Translations under genes and position numbers: made by a program | Source: Lagenorhynchus albirostris | Taxonomy: Eukaryota > Chordata > Mammalia > Artiodactyla > Delphinidae | Assembly: GCF_949774975.1 (NCBI RefSeq) | Contig: NC_083106.1 | Coordinates: 56,906,745 to 56,970,744 of the forward strand | Direction: 5' to 3' | DNA length: 64,000 nt | In this document: one piece after another, positions 26,895 through 36,744 of the stretch | How the letters are laid out: each line of letters starts with the position of its first letter | Numbering within the stretch: position 1 is the stretch's first letter | The notes under the pieces: generated by a model | Databases searched by the model: none | Seen by the model: the letters and a program-made list of their open reading frames with translations, nothing else | Told to the model about the DNA's origin: nothing

Positions 26895-28965
26895 TTTCCA
26901 AGGGTGCCTTAGCCTAATTTCCCAGCAGATTGTCTAAGTCTGTGAGCCCCTCACAGTATGGAATCCTCCTTATCAGATACCTCTGCTGGGCTCTGTGGGG
27001 GCCTGAAAATGAAACAGAAAGTAGGTCTCTCTGCTGCAGAGGTTTACCCAGTGGCCAGGCAGCAACTCTGCCAGAATAAAAAGAAGGTCATGCACTTCGT
27101 GTAACAGTGACTCTAGAATCCAATTAAAAAGTTTAGTATAAGGCACAGTCATTCCTACTTAATCCGATCACGGTTTAATGCAATCCTTTTCTTATTTCAG
27201 TCAGTGCCTTTGGAGCCAAATCAATTGTATGGTCTTTGTTTCCACGTTTTCCTTGGTAATTTGATCACCTTCAGCCGTTAAAAAACAACAAAAAAAGCTC
27301 AATTGGGAAATCTGGCAACATCTTTTACGAATTGCCACATAACATAAAGTCAACAAACTCCAGAAGGGCCAGCTCCAAAACAGACATGACAGAAACCAAA
27401 AATTCAGTGGAAACAAAAGCAGAAAAGGGTAAGGCAGAGCTGAAGAGGGAAATTCTTGCAAAGAATCTTGACTCAGCATGAGCTGATCAAATACTGTTGA
27501 TTACTTCTCTGTATAATCATCCCAACTCGCTTGAAGGCCGTACATATGTTGGTGCTGCTGTTGGCATCATGGATGCCAGTCTCCCAGTCAAAATGCTAGA
27601 CATAATATTGATGCATTTCTCTGAAGCGGACAGTACCTTTCAGCAGCGAAGACACCTTTCATTTGCTTTGCAAGGGCATCACAGTGAGCTTCCCATATGG
27701 CAATTTGGCATTTACCTTGTGAGTGGTCATGGAATATTGCTTAAGGAAAGGCTGAGAAGGCCAATGATGCAAAAATAGCCCCTTTTATTCTATTGGAATT
27801 TGAGTAATTCCAAATATGTACATGCCTATTATAAAGTTTAGAGTAGACTCAGATGGTTAATTCTGCAAATTGAATGATTTCTGACTGTCCATAATGGAAT
27901 AAGAGGATTACTTTGGTCTGTGTAAATATGGGTGAGATTGACAAGCTGCAAGTCCTAGTGATTGCAAATTACCCATTTCACATAGCTTTCAGAGCCTAGG
28001 TACCTGAGGATGTCTGTGGCGCTGGTACAAGTCATTAAAAAGAGAACCAAAAAAAAGTAAATTGAAAAATATGCCAAATGGCATATGTCAGTTCCTCTTT
28101 CAATATGCCAATCATATCTGGGAGAACAGCGTGAGCTGCCCTCGAGAGGGTTACCTATGGGGTCCTTAACATGGTCTATGAGGCACTTCTCAAGAAAGCT
28201 TGAGCAGGGCTGAGTCCTTCCTTTATTAAAGTCACCTAAGTCAAGCTCCTCACCATTCTCATTTCAGAGTCTAAGTTCTGTGCACCCACGTATTTTATTT
28301 TGTCCCACTCCACAGGGAAGCACTGAACGGCTTTACTAGGCATACACCTAACTTTGAGGATGTGTGTGTATACCAGAATACACCTCACTAGGGGAAGGGG
28401 GAGAGGTAGAGCCAGACTCTTCTTTGTGTCTGAGTTTGGAGGAGGGAAATGGAACTCAGTAATGTGATTCCCATCAGCATCTAGACCTTTAATCTATACA
28501 AATGAAATACTCAATTTAATAGAATTCTGAAAGTAAAACAAATGCTTTGTTCTCAGTGAATCTGCCATGCAGAGTTGCTCTTGGCAGTACATCAACCGTA
28601 CTTGAAATGTCTTTAAGTGGGTATTTTTTTATTGTGCTTTTCATCCTAACACATCTTTTGAGCTGTTAGAGTCTCGAACAGAGAAACAGGAAGGCCGAGC
28701 TCCTCTCCGAATGCCAGGTCTGTTTTGCTCTATGGTCTTCATTTGCTGACTTAGCAATAAAGGACTTAATGAACTTAATAAATATGTTGGCCACACTACT
28801 ATACAGTTTAGAAGCTAAAAAGGAACAGAGCAAACGAACATAAGTTTGAGATAGAAAGGAAAGAAATACAGCATAGGGAAGTATTTGTAATGAAAGGTAT
28901 TACAGTTGCTACCAAAGTGAAACTATCGCTTTGGGGAAATCAGGTGCCAGAAAGTGCCATCGAGG
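26895..28965 (+). other. Intronic stretch, no gene
   Basis: No firm repeat call. About 27130-27780 could include an old DNA-transposon relic, but I see no terminal repeats. A 93-codon open frame at 27497-27778 shows no known domain. 27900-28330 looks unique. Confidence 0.35.
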
Positions 28966-28969
28966 GTGG

Positions 28970-29400
28970 AAGTGAAGAAATAATACTATTTATTGAGCAT
29001 TTACTATGTTCTAGGTACTGGGCTATAAGCTTTCCACATAATATTTCATCTGAACCTCAGCACATCCCTGTGAATTTTTTTTTTTTTTTTTTTTTTTTGC
29101 GGTACACGGGCCTCTTGCTGTTGTGGCCTCTCCCGTTGCGGAGCACAGGCTCCGGACGCGCAGGCTCAGCAGCCGTGGCCCAAGGGCCCAGCCGCTCCGC
29201 GGCATGTGGGATCCTCCCAGACCGGGGCACAAACCCGTGTCCCCTGCATCGGCAGGTGGACTCTCAACCACTGCGCCACCAGGGAAGCCCACATCCCTGT
29301 GAATTTTAAAGAGGAAATTAAAGTCTAGACAGGTTATCACACAGTAAGAGGCTCAAACTGTGATCTACCTGACTTCATGATCTACTGCTTAATTTTGGCA
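28970..29400 (-). repeat. MIR-like relic split by a young SINE
   Basis: 'ctatttattgagcatttactatgttctaggtactggg' up to about 29078 and 'aaagaggaaattaaagtctagacagg' from about 29308 are the two halves of one antisense MIR. The CHR-2 SINE at 29079-29290 lies inside it. Confidence 0.7.
29079..29290 (-). mobile_element. CHR-2-type tRNA-derived SINE, copy 2
   Basis: Antisense copy with a poly-T of more than 20 bases and an intact body. A 17-base direct repeat, starting ACATCCCTGTGAA, flanks it (about 29062-29078 and 29291-29307). It is inserted into an older MIR. Confidence 0.94.
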
Positions 29401-29404
29401 GATT

Positions 29405-30060
29405 TGTTTTTGTATTTTTTGGTGCACCAGAACATTAATATTTTAACTGGTGTATCCAAAGTATAACTCTTTTTGTATTTATTAGCTTTTTCATGTGTAT
29501 ATGTAGAAATTAAAAGCATTTACTGGCTTTCAAATTTTATTTAGGCCTATTTAATTTGGAGTGTTTTCTTCATTGGAAACTATGCAAAAATTTTGGAGAG
29601 ACTTTTTCAGTAGTTGAAATGCATACTCCGGGGTCTGATAGTGTGCAAGAGAAAAGTGAATCCTTGTTTACTCTCTGCTTGTAGCCATGAAGTCTCTGTG
29701 CTGAAATGTCGCATTAAGAATGAGTTGACAAAAATGATTTGACCAGTTTTCAGGGGTGCATGATTTTTGCTGTCAGTCTTAGGGACTGGATGGATACTCT
29801 GCTGCCCAGCAGACAGAAGTACACTTGACACAGAAGATGGTCAAGGATGGGGGCTCTACCCCCTGTCAGAGCCTAGCTTGCTCACTGTCATATCCATATG
29901 ATCTCAGGGCCAGGTGGGTCTGGGGACTCACAGCCCACAAGGGTCTTTTTCCCCAGAGAAAGGCTTTTGGGCTCCAAGTTATTAGTCGTCATTGAAGAAA
30001 ACAGTCCTTTTTTAGTTGCATCCTTACCTTCTTCCTCTTCCATCTATGTGAACTCTTGTG
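29405..30060 (+). other. Intronic stretch, no gene
   Basis: Unique-looking sequence with no recognised element. Confidence 0.4.
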
Positions 30061-30074
30061 CAAAATGCCATTGG

Positions 30075-30278
30075 GGGCTTCCCTGGTGGCGCAGTGGTTG
30101 AGAGTCCGCCTGCCGATGCAGGGGACACGGGTTCGTGCCCCGGTCCAGGAAGATCCCACATGCCGCGGAGCAGCTGGGCCTGTGAGCCATGGCCTCTGAG
30201 CCTGCGCATCCGGAGCCTGTGCTCCGCAAAGGGAGAGGCCACAGCAGTGACAGGCCCGAGTACAGAAAAAAGAAAAAA
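30075..30278 (+). mobile_element. CHR-2-type tRNA-derived SINE, copy 3
   Basis: Sense copy starting GGCTTCCCTGGTGGCGCAGT (tRNA-like A box) with B box GGTTCGTGCC and an A-rich tail. It is flanked by the 13-base repeat AAAATGCCATTGG at 30062-30074 and 30279-30291. Confidence 0.94.
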
Positions 30279-30294
30279 AAAATGCCATTGGAAT

Positions 30295-30880
30295 AAAGTA
30301 GGTCTTGACTCTAATCTTCTAGGAACTTAGAATACACTGGGAAAGATAAGACATAATCTCTTGAAAAATAAGATTAGAGGAGGAAAGAGATAAGCTCCTG
30401 GGTCCTTCCCCACTTCCCTCAGGAACTGGCCCTGGTGCCTTGGTCATGAGGGTAGTGGCTTAGTGCTTCTGTTCATTGCTGTGTCCCCACGGCCACCACA
30501 AAGATGCTTAGTAAACACATACTGAGGGAATAGATGGGCTTAGCAGCTGGGAAGGGCTTCCTAGAGGCGAGTGGGATCTAAGATAGTTCTTTATAAGAGG
30601 GGTTTTATAAGTATGTGTTGGAGTAGAGAGAAAATCAGGAAAGTATAAGGTCAGTTTGGGGAGAACTGTTTTGGATGAAGTGAGGGGCTAATGAAGGAAA
30701 ATTCTGAGATATTGTCAGAAAAATAGGTGGGCACCACATTTTGGCGGGCATTGAGGTTCTGACCAGGGAATGATCAGAGCCTGTGCCATGTGTTGTCCTT
30801 GGGAGTCGATTAGAGCTTAGAGTGTATAGCAAACCAGTGATGTGATCAGACTCCCCAAGCCCAGGAGACAATTCCCATGC
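30295..30880. repeat. Probable ancient interspersed repeat relic
   Basis: Text such as 'gaagggcttcctagaggcga' and 'gattagagcttagagtgtatagcaaaccagtgatgtgatcaga' resembles the repeat family of 21425-22560, strongly diverged. Confidence 0.4.
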
Positions 30881-30895
30881 CTACCTTCTAAATTT

Positions 30896-31009
30896 GGGGT
30901 TTTTTTTGGCCACGTGGCAGGTGGGATCTTAGTTCCCCGACCACGGATCAAACCCATGCCCCCCACCATACAGCACAGAGTCTTAACCACTGGACCGCCA
31001 GGGAAGTCC
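30896..31009 (-). mobile_element. Short CHR-type tRNA-derived SINE
   Basis: Antisense: T-rich start, then 'ggtgggatcttagttccccga', 'atcaaacccatgcc' and the end 'aaccactggaccgccaggga'. The 15-base flanking repeats 30881-30895 and 31010-31024 differ by one base. Confidence 0.88.
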
Positions 31010-31029
31010 CTACTTTCTAAATTTTTGTT

Positions 31030-31795
31030 ACTCACATAGGTGAAATTTTTTTTTTTAACTTTCACTGAGTAGATGGACTGTTTGATAAGAAGCCATTGCA
31101 ATTTGATGACATCTATCACTACACTCCAGTTAATTGCATTGATATTATTGGACCTGTTTTAGCTGGTTTCTATTCCTGGTCACTTGAGGAGGAACTCCTT
31201 GCCTGAATTATACTTTTGCTTTTGCCGGATCTCTCTGTAGAAGAATAGGTAGGGAAAAGGAAAAGAAGGTTAATGAATATTCGCTGAACCATGGACATCT
31301 GCCAGTCACTTTAACATATATAATTTTATCAATTTGTTACACTGAATATAGCTATCTTAATCTGAAGAGCATTGAAAATGCACAGAAAATGTTTAAAAAG
31401 GTGAACCCATTAGAGAAAGGAAAAATAAGATAAGAAAAACATAAAGGAAGCCATGGTGTTTGTTGCCCAAAATGCCTGACCTGAGGACTTGTATACTTGC
31501 TAGAGGTGGTGACACATCAGCCTTGGGCTCAGGGCTTTTTGACTTCATTGCAAAGAGGGAAACATGATGAATGATATGATTCACAGTGCTCGTGAGATAA
31601 AAAGAAATCAGTTACTCAGGAGCAGCTCAGCTAGTTCTGGAACCTGAGAGAAAATGCTCCCACGAGTCCTCACAAAGAAGACTCTGAAACATTTTAGTCA
31701 GGCTGCCAGTGGGAAGGGGTGAGGAGTGAGCTGAGACTCCCCGCTGCCTGGAAGCAGGCTGAGGTGGTAGCTGGGGGCAGGGCCAAGCTGTCATC
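31030..31795 (+). other. Intronic stretch, no gene
   Basis: No recognised element. Confidence 0.4.
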
Positions 31796-31799
31796 TGTA

Positions 31800-32035
31800 G
31801 TCCCTCAATGCCTCAACAATACCTTTGTAACGAACTTTCTGAGATACACTCTTTATCCCGGTCATATCACAGTCTGCAGTTATTATGTTTATTTGGTTAT
31901 TATTTCTTCTCCCCAATAGATTGTAATCTGCACAAGGGCAGGGACTCTAAATGCCTTATTTATCCTTTCATCTCCACATAGCACAAAGTCTGATATATAT
32001 TAGCAGCCTAATAAATATTTACTGAATGAAGGAGT
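31800..32035 (+). repeat. L2 LINE 3' end
   Basis: 'aatctgcacaagggcaggga', 'cacatagcacaaagtctga' and 'cctaataaatatttactgaatgaa' are the L2 3' terminus. Confidence 0.8.
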
Positions 32036-32103
32036 AAAAAGAACTGGTGGGAAAGTGTACCCTAAGGTAACTGAATTAGTTAGCCTGTTGAAAGGGATTT
32101 TTA

Positions 32104-32464
32104 AAAAATATATAATTTAATTAATTAATTTGTTTATTTTTGGCTGTGTTGGGTCTTCATTGCTGTGCGTGAGTTTTCTCTAGTTGCAGCGAGCAGGGGC
32201 TACTCTTCGTTGCAACGTGCGGGCTTCTTGTTGTGGTGGCTTCTCTTGTTGCGAGCACGGGCTCTAGGCGAGCACGGGCTTCAGTAGTTGTGGCACGTGG
32301 GCTCAGTAGTTGTGGTTTGCAGGCTCTAGAGTGCTGGCTCAGTAGTTGGGGTGCACAGGCTTAGTTGCTCTGTGGCATGTGTGATCTTCCTGGACCAGGG
32401 CTCGAACCCGTGTCCCCTGCATTGACAGGTGGATTCTTAACCACTGTGCCACCAGGGAAGTCCC
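32104..32464 (-). mobile_element. CHR-1-like tRNA-derived SINE, copy A
   Basis: About 361 bp antisense, with the repeated 'gggctcagtagttgtgg' body and the end 'accactgtgccaccagggaa'. A 14-base direct repeat, GAAAGGGATTTTTA, flanks it at 32090-32103 and 32465-32478. It is more diverged than the CHR-2 copies. Confidence 0.92.
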
Positions 32465-32479
32465 GAAAGGGATTTTTAA

Positions 32480-32997
32480 CTAATAAGCTAGATACACTAG
32501 TTTGCTAGCCATACGAATATTTGGAATGTTTACCTAGAATGATTGATCTAGGAGCAGCTGATAGAAGACATTCTTCTTGCCAGTGATCAGATAGCATCAG
32601 ATGGTCAATTGTCTATGGCGCTCACCCCACACAGACAATTTTTAGAGTAAATTTTATAATCCATATCTTACCAGTGAGGACACAAAAGCTCAGCGAATTT
32701 GAATTATAGATTTATTTTCTACTTATATAAAAATAATGAAAAATGTATTTTTTAATCAAGACATCTTCATGAGTATATCATATAATTTAGCTGTGGTACC
32801 TGGGGCAGCTGCATTCAGAGGCATTAGTTAAATGTTAGGCACTTCTAAAATAATCAAGGTGTTTGTGGAAACCAGTTACATGGTTAACTTTTTCTTGCTT
32901 CCTTTTTGAATATGAATGGCTGTCATTTCTGGTAAGAGAACATGTGTATCCATTTCCTGTGGTGGCCGATTAAGGGCTGTGTCTTCCCACCCTACAG
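32480..32997 (+). other. SIM1: End of 24.3-kb intron
   Basis: Unique-looking sequence that ends in the acceptor CCCTACAG before the isolated SIM1 exon. Confidence 0.5.
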
Positions 32998-33166
32998 AGA
33001 CACGGAATACAAAGGGCTGCAGCTCTCCCTGGATCAGATCTCAGCCTCCAAACCAGCCTTCTCCTATGCAGGCAGCTCCACTCCTGCCATGACTGACAGC
33101 AGAAAGGGGGCCAAGTCCAGGCTCTCCAGCTCAAAGTCAAAGTCCAGGACTTCCCCATACCCTCAG
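32998..33166 (+). CDS. SIM1: SIM1 coding exon (exon 10?), nuclear-localisation region
   Basis: This 169-bp exon has the acceptor CCCTACAG and the donor GTAGGT. Its first base completes Thr333 and it codes residues 334-389. It begins DTEYKGLQLSLDQISASKPA, which opens the single-minded C-terminal domain, then has the basic serine-rich stretch RKGAKSRLSSSKSKSR (368-383). That stretch matches the family nuclear localisation signal described for SIM proteins. Pro352, Thr361, Ala371 and Arg383, all human variant or polymorphism sites, are as in the human reference. The exon is isolated by introns of 24.3 and 22.3 kb. Its length is not a multiple of three, so skipping it would shift the frame. Confidence 0.97.
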
Positions 33167-34340
33167 GTAGGTGCACGGCCATTTGGCCACTTCCTGTTTT
33201 TGTGACTTGGTTTGGTCTCACAGGAGAGGAAGTATTGAAGCTGTTTGGAATTAATTATCTGGCTTTAGTACATTTAAAACTTCTATAAATCTGGAAAGCT
33301 TTCTAAAAATATCTTCTTCCTTTAAAATAACTGTGCTAGTAAAAATTTGAAGTGATCTTGTGGTTTACTGCTTTTATATGAAGGTTGTGAGAGGCTTAGT
33401 GGCAGTCAGAGCCATAACTTTATTTCAAGGAGATTGGTCCTAAATTTTTTCCTCTACACTGATTAACCAGAAAGAAGTAGCCAGCATAGAAAAATATGGA
33501 AAACAAGAGCTTGATGTAGAAAATTGAATCTTAGGACAGGAACTGAAGTCAAAGGATAAATTAAGAGGTGGAGGCAAAAAGATCAAGGATACATTTCACC
33601 ATGAGATTTGAGCACAGATGGACTATTTATGGGGAGGAATGAAACAAAGAGGGTCTTCCAGATGGCAGGAATGGTAGAAAAAGCAACCCTCTTCTCATCT
33701 TTGCAAGGTGGTGAGCTGATGAGACCCAGAGGAGGTATTCCAGAAACACTGCAAGGTACAAAGATGAGTCCTGATGCTCAGAAGGAAAAAAAGAATGTCT
33801 TTCTTCATTAGCCACTGAGATATAGAAGCTTGTCTGTGTCAAGGTGTAGGGACAACTCTCTGCTGGCCTGAAGGAAGTGGGACAGAACTGAGGATTTCCC
33901 ACTCTCCATACCCTGTGACCACCTCCACCTTTAAGGGTGCCACATCCAAATTCCTGCAGTTCATTAGAGTAACTCAGGAGATGATTCCTTGGCTAGTATA
34001 AAACCAAGCTGAATTCAGAGGCATTTCATCAAGGTGGTCTTTATCATTTGTGTTTCTAAATATATTTTTTTAAGTAAAAATGGCAAACCAGTGGGTCCAG
34101 AAACTATTATTTTCTTACTTATCAGAGCTATATTATTCTGTTGACTTCTACAAGTGGGCACTGCTTGAGGAAATGTCATTCATTGAACTAATGGTCACTA
34201 AGAAGCTACTATTTGCTAGATTATTTTAGCAGCTTGGTGTGCGAAGGTGAGAAGATCATGGGCCCCAAGGGACTGATGTCTGGTGCCACAGAGACCAGAT
34301 TTCTTTACCCTGACAAAAGGGAGGGGAGTAGATGTGTGAT
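33167..34340 (+). other. SIM1: Start of 22.3-kb intron, repeat-poor
   Basis: No transposon is recognised. Short open frames here have no supporting domain. Confidence 0.45.
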
Positions 34341-34355
34341 GCCTGGACATTTTTC

Positions 34356-34573
34356 TTTTTTCTTTTTTCTTTTTTTTTTTTTTGCGGTACGCGGGCCTCA
34401 CACTGTTGTGGCCTCTCCCGTTGCGGAGCACAGACTCCGGACGCGCAGGCTCAGCGGCCATGGCTCACGGGCCCAGCCGCTCCGCGGCATGTGGAATCTT
34501 CCCGGACCGGAACATGAGCCCGTGTCCCCTGCATCGGCAGGCGGACTCTCAACCACTGCACCACCAGGGAAGC
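34356..34573 (-). mobile_element. CHR-2-type tRNA-derived SINE, copy 4
   Basis: Antisense, with a T-rich tail containing C interruptions and an intact body. A 14-base direct repeat, CCTGGACATTTTTC, lies at 34342-34355 and 34574-34587. Confidence 0.93.
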
Positions 34574-34589
34574 CCTGGACATTTTTCAA

Positions 34590-35730
34590 TGTACACCTTC
34601 TTTTATGAGGACTGAGCACGTTACTTATAAAGTGCATTTTAGTTCAAGTCACTATGGAGGAGGAGTTGCTTCTTTTTATTGAATATCTGAGCAGCTTTTC
34701 TTATTACTATCTTATACCTTGGGAAAAGAGTTTTACTGTCTCTTTTTAGTACTTGGAAGGATGAATTACTCCTTTGGGTAATTCTATCCTTATATGGATA
34801 GGAGTGCTGGACACTTAGATGAAAGGAGAATTTAAATTAGGAAATACTAAGTTAAGAAGGAGTTTGTCTGTTGTTATATAGAAATTAAGCCACAAAAACA
34901 AAATCTCCCCACTGGACTTCCAAAACCTCATTGCCTATGTTTTCTTTCATGCTCAGCTCTTAAGTCTAAAATTTCTTTAGTTTACTCTAATTGTAGACCA
35001 CCTACACATTTTTAAAAAAATGTTTTAACTGACATTAGACTGCTCCTTGTGTTTATGTGGGGAGGAGTTAATTTGAAAGTTGTACATGTTTCATAGTTTT
35101 AAAAAAAAACAATGCAGAAGAGTGGAAAGTAGAAAATCACCCACTGTTTCCTCCTTTTCCCTCTCCAAAATGGTGGTTTCTTCTAGAAATATTCTATGAT
35201 GTATCTATAAAAATCAGTCACATGCACACACATATATCAACATAGGGTTTCTCTTGACTTTTTTGTGTTCATTTTTGTGATTAATACTTATATAAATGTA
35301 ATCCTTAGAATTTTGGCCCTATGTCTCATTTGAAGTCTCAGTCATGAATTAAGTTCACTTAACATTTATGTGCCTAGTAAAGCTTATTCTTTAATTATGT
35401 TTGCTTTAGATAATCATGGTGCTAGGTCAATCATTGACTGAGTTTCTAGTACATGGGCTACTAATATGTAGAAATCAGAAACGGAACACAGTCTTGCTTT
35501 CGAGGAGCCACTTGTGTAGACAGAAAAAGGAACAGTCTTTGCAGTGAATTGTCATGGGGTGAGCAGAGGGTCCTCTGGGGACACAGTGGAAAAGCGTGAC
35601 ATCCAGGGCAAACTCATCTGTTTCTGCTGGAAGAAAACAACTCAGTACCACCATCTTGGATTCTAAATCCTCAGAAATTTTAAAGAAAAAAATAATTTAG
35701 CTTCTCAAAAGTCTTATTTGGTCCAAATTG
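34590..35730 (+). other. Intronic stretch, no gene
   Basis: Mostly unique-looking AT-rich sequence. 35450-35600 may be a diverged interspersed repeat. Confidence 0.4.
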
Positions 35731-35744
35731 CCCTTATATTATTA

Positions 35745-36103
35745 TCTTTTATTATTTTTTTAAAATTTATTTATATTTTTTGGCTGCATTGGGTCTTCGT
35801 TGCTGCACACAGACTTTCTCTAGTTGTGGCGAGCGGGAGCTACTCTTTGTTGCGGTGCATGGGCTTCTCATGACGGTGGCTTCTCTTGTTGTGGAGCACG
35901 GGCTCTAGGCGCGCAGGCTTCAGCAGTTGTGGCACACGGGCTCAGTAGCTGTGGCTCGCGGGCTCTAGAGCGCAGGCTCAGTAGTTGTGGCGTACGGGCT
36001 TAGTTGCTCTGTGGCATGTGGGATCCTCCCGACCAGGGCTCGAACCCGTGTCCCCCGCATTGGCAGGCGGATTCTTAACCACTGCGCCACCAGGGAAGTC
36101 CCA
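35745..36103 (-). mobile_element. CHR-1-like tRNA-derived SINE, copy B
   Basis: About 359 bp antisense with the same body as copy A. A 14-base direct repeat, CCCTTATATTATTA, flanks it at 35731-35744 and 36104-36117. Confidence 0.93.
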
Positions 36104-36179
36104 CCCTTATATTATTAAGGAGTACTCATTCTTCAGTTTTCTTGCACCATTGCTCTTATGTGTCTTAGACTCAGTAAAT

Positions 36180-36740
36180 GCTAGCTGAGTGCCTACATCA
36201 GAAAGATGCTACACTGGCCATTGTGATGAATGAGGGTAGAGGGTAGGTGTTGGGTAGAAGGTGCTAGAATATAAAGAAATGGTATAAGAAATGCCCTTGA
36301 GTGTTGCAGTACAGTTGGAATGATAAGTTATATACTAGGATAAGGAGTGTATAGAAGATGATGTATACAAAAGGCTTTAGGAGTCGTGTTAGCCTGGATG
36401 ACTGGGGAGGGTGTTGACCTGGCTTTGAGGGTAGAATTCAGGTATATGCACATAAGGGAAAGGAGAGGACACTTCAGAAAAACCAAGATTCTGAAGAGAT
36501 GCAGGAACACACTGTTAGTGTGACTGGGCCTTTGGGTGAAGTGCGGTAGGGTAGGTCCCTGTGGATAAGGCCAAGGGGTTATATGTTTGGAAGCATTCAT
36601 TGATTAGTGCCAATATCTACTAGGCCAAGGAGTTTAGATTTTGCTGTGTGGAAAACCTGTAAAGGCTTTGAACAGGAAATGAGAGCATTAAGTTGGTGGA
36701 AGCAAGGCAGACTACTCGAGATACTCGTTTTAGTAGTCTT
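36180..36740. repeat. Ancient interspersed repeat relic
   Basis: 'aaggagtttagattttgctg', 'aaaggctttgaacaggaaatg' and 'aagcaaggcagac' resemble the family at 21425-22560, diverged. Confidence 0.5.
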
Positions 36741-36744
36741 GACG

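Noticed and set aside
27497..27778. 93-codon + strand frame as a possible extra exon or small gene
   Set aside because: No known domain, no convincing splice context, and it interrupts an intron where SIM1 phases already match without it.
30075..30150. Possible tRNA gene because of A-box and B-box strings
   Set aside because: It is the tRNA-like head of a SINE: followed by a SINE body and A-rich tail, flanked by target duplications, and without an intact cloverleaf.
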